Source: Syntrophorhabdaceae bacterium (GTDB lineage Bacteria; Desulfobacterota; Syntrophorhabdia; Syntrophorhabdales; Syntrophorhabdaceae). From it: a DNA stretch of 51,982 nt. The notes under the pieces are model-generated. The model saw only the letters and a list, made by a program, of their open reading frames with translations, did no database searches and was not told where the DNA came from. Numbering within the stretch: position 1 is the first letter of the stretch; every line of letters starts with the position of its first letter. This document shows positions 51,001 to 51,982 of this stretch, one piece after another. Both the position numbers and the translations under genes were made by a program. The stretch covers positions 1 through 51,982 of the forward strand of contig DASXUJ010000126.1 of NCBI GenBank assembly GCA_036504895.1. Reading direction: 5' to 3'.

Positions 51001-51982
51001 TGGAACGAAGACCATGCCGGGTACCGGCAACTCCTTCATGAGCAGATCATGGGCCTCATCGCCCAGGATACGGAAGGTAACGTGACGGACAGGCCGGGCG
51101 GCATTTTTGTGAGGCCCTCCGACCAGATATCGGTGGAAGACCGCACCCTGTTCCAGGCCGTCGCCCGGGTTATCATCACTGACCGCAAGGGGACGCTCGT
51201 CGACCAGCTGAAGAGCCGGACGTACAGGGAAGGTATCTTGCCGGCCCCGTTGCCGGTCCGGAAGACAGGGAACGATGGACCGGCAACAGCGGCAAAACCC
51301 CGGGAGGACCTGATGTTCGGGAACGGACTGGGAGGCTTCACTCCGGACGGCAGGGAATACGTCATTTCTACTGCCCGGAATCAGGTAACGCCGGCGCCGT
51401 GGGTGAATGTGCTGGCGAATCCCTTTTTTGGAACGGTGGTGTCAGAGAGCGGCCCGGGCTATACGTGGGGTGAAAACGCGCACGAGTTTCGCCTCACCCC
51501 CTGGCACAACGACCCAGTCAGCGATCCGAGCGGAGAAGCCTTTTATATCCGTGATGAAGAATCCGGCCTTTTCTGGTCTCCCATGCCGTTGCCGAGCCGC
51601 GGGGCCACCCCTTACGTGACCCGCCATGGATTCGGCTACACCGTCTTCGAGCACACCGAGCGCGGCATCACCACGGAGGCGTGGGTCTACGTGGCCCTGG
51701 ACGCTGCGGTCAAGTTTACGGTGCTGAAGGTGCGCAACCAGTCCGGTGCATCGCGGCGGCTTTCCGCCTTCGGATATGTGGAATGGGTACTGGGCGATTT
51801 GAGACCGAAATCGGCAATGCACGTGCTTACGGCCATCAATCCTGTAAGCGGCGCCCTCCTCGCGCACAACCCGTACAGTACGGAATTCGGCAACAGGACC
51901 GCCTTTTTCAATGCAGATGATGCAGCCAGAACCGTGACCGGCGACCGGACGGAATTCCTCGGCCGTAACGGAACGACCGCAA
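45001..51982 (+). CDS. Cyclic beta-1,2-glucan synthase (NdvB/ChvB-type), 3' end outside window
   Basis: An open frame of at least 2327 codons runs to the window edge with no stop; full-length family members are about 2800-2900 aa. Order: N-terminal region (RITPAGEWLLDNFYLMEEQI near residue 95), a membrane block (about 420-480), then a GT84 synthase with LDTDTQLP (641-648) and RRHRWIRGDWQ (787-797). More membrane helices (about 835-1000), a glycoamylase-like domain (about 1330-1560, WGVSESGYN and FMAHHQGMSL) and two GH94-type sandwich regions (from about 1600 and again about 2135) follow. The GH94 phosphorylase catalytic part lies beyond the edge. The protein polymerises UDP-glucose and cyclises beta-1,2-glucan at the inner membrane for the periplasm. 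The start TTG at 45001 has AAGGAG at 44986-44991; no ATG lies upstream before the in-frame stop at 44914. Confidence 0.9.
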   Translation, partial: MTFLSTSLIRGPAYLWARFHQKKLEQRIIIDEPPLRSELFSASQMEHHGKGLAGAHVVSASPSAEQLLARLGDNEEVLLGVRELLTEAVKDNRRITPAGEWLLDNFYLMEEQIRTAKRHLPKGYGKGLPRLKNGPSKGLPRVYDIALETISHGDGRVDREALSGFVAAYQTVTVLDLGELWAIPIMLRLALIENLRRVATRIAADRINRNHADHWSDRITETAESNPKDLILTIADMARAKPPMVSSFVAELARRLKGRGPALALPLAWIEQQLSGASLTIEQLVQSENQQQAADQLSISNSIGSLRFLGAADWRKFVETMSVVEQTLCGDPAGVYAAMDFATRDQYRHVIEKLSKGGLLSENEVARVAIRLAGESEAGTDGDGRKGHVGFFLMDKGHARLKGLTGARRSLAHAIQGMVRRFPLFFYLGAFTVITAVLTGALYSVGYTHGLQGPLAWFTGLLCLLSVGQLSMALVNWLTTRFVRARPLPRMDFSKGIPLESAGLVVVPTMLTGDRNIEHLMDALEVRFLANRDDNLRFALLTDFRDAAQETLPEDERLLLSATQRIEELNEKYRSSEKDSFFLFHRPRRFNTQANIWMGYERKRGKLAELNSFLRGGSRDCFSLIVGNTDAISEVKYIITLDTDTQLPRDAARQFVGAMAHPLNRPHYDEEKQRISAGYGILQPRVAVSLPNTNRSRYARMWGSDAGIDPYTRVVSDVYQDLFGEGSFIGKGIYEIDAFERAVKGRFPENLILSHDLIEGCYARAGLLSDVQLYEEYPSRYSADVNRRHRWIRGDWQILRWVLPGVPCRNARFCENPLSMLSRWKIFDNLRRSLSPLALTLLLLLGWMVLPMPWFWTSSVIAILIIPSLIAFGLELFKKPADVVLGQHIFSSLREGGRSLGQTAFTFSCLPYEAFFSIDAVVRTIWRMAAARKRLLEWNPSGDSDRASRMGFAGACRTMWISPAISVATAIYLAFSRPEVLFAALPVLILWFISPLVTWWISEPLDRREAKLSAGQTTFLRKISRKTWGFFETFVGPEDHWLPPDNYQEHPLAKVAHRTSPTNMGLSLLANLSAWDFGYISAGQLMDRTSQALETMESLERYKGHFYNWYDTESLKPLLPIYISTVDSGNLAAHLLTLRAGLAVLPDAKIVGSKVFDGLGDTIDILFDEAGKNIPLPLSQAREEREYGEVIRLDTLHGVWEGLQRLVAFAPGVVRGFDADSESVASWWAKAYAAQCRAALDDLTFLVPWMALSLPSGVLSDFPALGEIPTLRALSGLDRKLVPAIIAQSNGTAEEHRRIEELADAVREGSARARARIGAMEKLSFRSGELARIDYEFLYDESRHLLAIGYNLIDKRRDGSCYDMLASEARLSSFVAIAQGQLPQETWFALGRLLTTAAGGPILLSWSGSMFEYLMPLLIMPTYEQTILDDTCKAVVARQIEYGNTRGVPWGVSESGYNRIDGHLNYQYSAFGIPGLGLKRGLAGDLVIAPYASALALMVAPEEACLNLETLSAHGFEGRYGFYEAIDYTPNHLPRGQSRAVVRSFMAHHQGMSLLSLASLLLDRPMQRRFESDPSFQAVLLLLQERVPKATAFYSHTTELSEAHTASHDVEEMPIRVYTSPDTAVPEVQLLSNGRYHVMITNAGGGYSRWKDLAVTRWREDSTCDNWGTFCYIRDLASGMFWSTAHQPALKTSKQYEAIFSEGRAEFRRRDQEIDTHTEIAVSPEDDIELRRITLTNRTRTRRTIEITSYAEVVLATPAQDALHPAFSNLFVQTEIIRERSAILATRRPRSVEEKSPWMFHLMAVHGAEAGEVTFETDRARFIGRGNTVAYPEAMKGAYGLSGSEGSVLDPIVAVRRRITLDPEKSATINIVTGIGETRDACLDLAGKYQDRRLADRVFDLAWTHSQVLLRQINTTEADAQLYGRLAASIVYANRSLRAGPGTLAENRRGQSGLWGYSISGDLPIVLLQIEDPANIGLVRQLVRAHAYWRLKGLAVDLVIWNEDHAGYRQLLHEQIMGLIAQDTEGNVTDRPGGIFVRPSDQISVEDRTLFQAVARVIITDRKGTLVDQLKSRTYREGILPAPLPVRKTGNDGPATAAKPREDLMFGNGLGGFTPDGREYVISTARNQVTPAPWVNVLANPFFGTVVSESGPGYTWGENAHEFRLTPWHNDPVSDPSGEAFYIRDEESGLFWSPMPLPSRGATPYVTRHGFGYTVFEHTERGITTEAWVYVALDAAVKFTVLKVRNQSGASRRLSAFGYVEWVLGDLRPKSAMHVLTAINPVSGALLAHNPYSTEFGNRTAFFNADDAARTVTGDRTEFLGRNGTTA

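Noticed and set aside
1-51982. CRISPR arrays, transposases, tRNA and rRNA genes
   Set aside because: No regular spaced repeats, no IS-type genes or terminal repeats, and no cloverleaf with TTCGAATC-type arm were found on reading both strands.

Overview
Organism. The window looks like part of the chromosome of a strictly anaerobic Gram-negative bacterium, probably a Desulfobacterota (deltaproteobacterial) syntroph or aromatic degrader of the Syntrophorhabdus kind. This is inferred from an orphan TRAP binding protein, a molybdopterin oxidoreductase, a DUF1847 protein, an XylR_N/V4R regulator, a Tat-exported flavoprotein beside a tetraheme cytochrome, and several B12-binding radical SAM enzymes. 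No rRNA, tRNA, CRISPR array, transposase or phage gene was seen. Layout. (1) 1-9490, + strand: anaerobic redox and catabolic genes. They are the end of an FAD oxidoreductase with a 2[4Fe-4S] ferredoxin, a DctP-type binding protein, a molybdopterin oxidoreductase, a DUF1847 protein, a sigma-54-type activator with altered ATPase motifs, and a two-gene extracytoplasmic flavocytochrome-like reductase. (2) 9821-12281, + strand: a B12-binding radical SAM protein and a StlD/DarB-family ketosynthase. (3) 12382-41060, - strand: a tightly packed run of about 29 genes, most separated by fewer than 25 nt or overlapping by 1-14 nt, which I read as one operon transcribed from about 41.1 kb towards 12.4 kb. 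It encodes a type II fatty-acid/polyketide-like machine: four ketosynthases with complete Cys-His-His triads, two ketosynthase-like partners without the active Cys, three acyl carrier proteins, a FabG-type reductase, two hotdog dehydratases and a hotdog thioesterase. Also present are three B12/radical SAM proteins, a CrtI/RetSat-like flavoprotein, two acyltransferase families, a glycosyltransferase, a methyltransferase, a PagL-like lipid A deacylase, a BtrH-like acyltransferase, and export machinery (MMPL exporter, LolA-like carrier, BamE-like lipoprotein, ABC-2 exporter). (4) 41570-44723, + strand: a second CrtI/RetSat-like flavoprotein, a small secreted coiled-coil protein and a thioredoxin-like protein. 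(5) 45001 to the window end, + strand: a giant NdvB/ChvB-type cyclic beta-1,2-glucan synthase, cut by the window edge. How the genes fit together. Blocks 2-4 appear to form one lipid or polyene biosynthetic cluster. Its core (ketosynthase plus chain-length-factor partner, ACPs, FabG, two hotdog dehydratases, thioesterase, MMPL exporter, LolA, glycosyltransferase/acyltransferase) resembles aryl polyene (APE) clusters. However, the ammonia lyase and aryl-CoA/ACP ligase that make the APE starter are absent from the window. The added B12/radical SAM enzymes and CrtI-like flavoproteins recall the candidate ladderane loci of anammox bacteria, and the StlD/DarB ketosynthase recalls dialkylresorcinol pathways. 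The combination suggests a modified, outer-membrane-destined acyl or polyene lipid whose structure cannot be read from sequence. The PagL, LpxL-like and glycan-synthase genes point to outer-membrane and periplasm remodelling.
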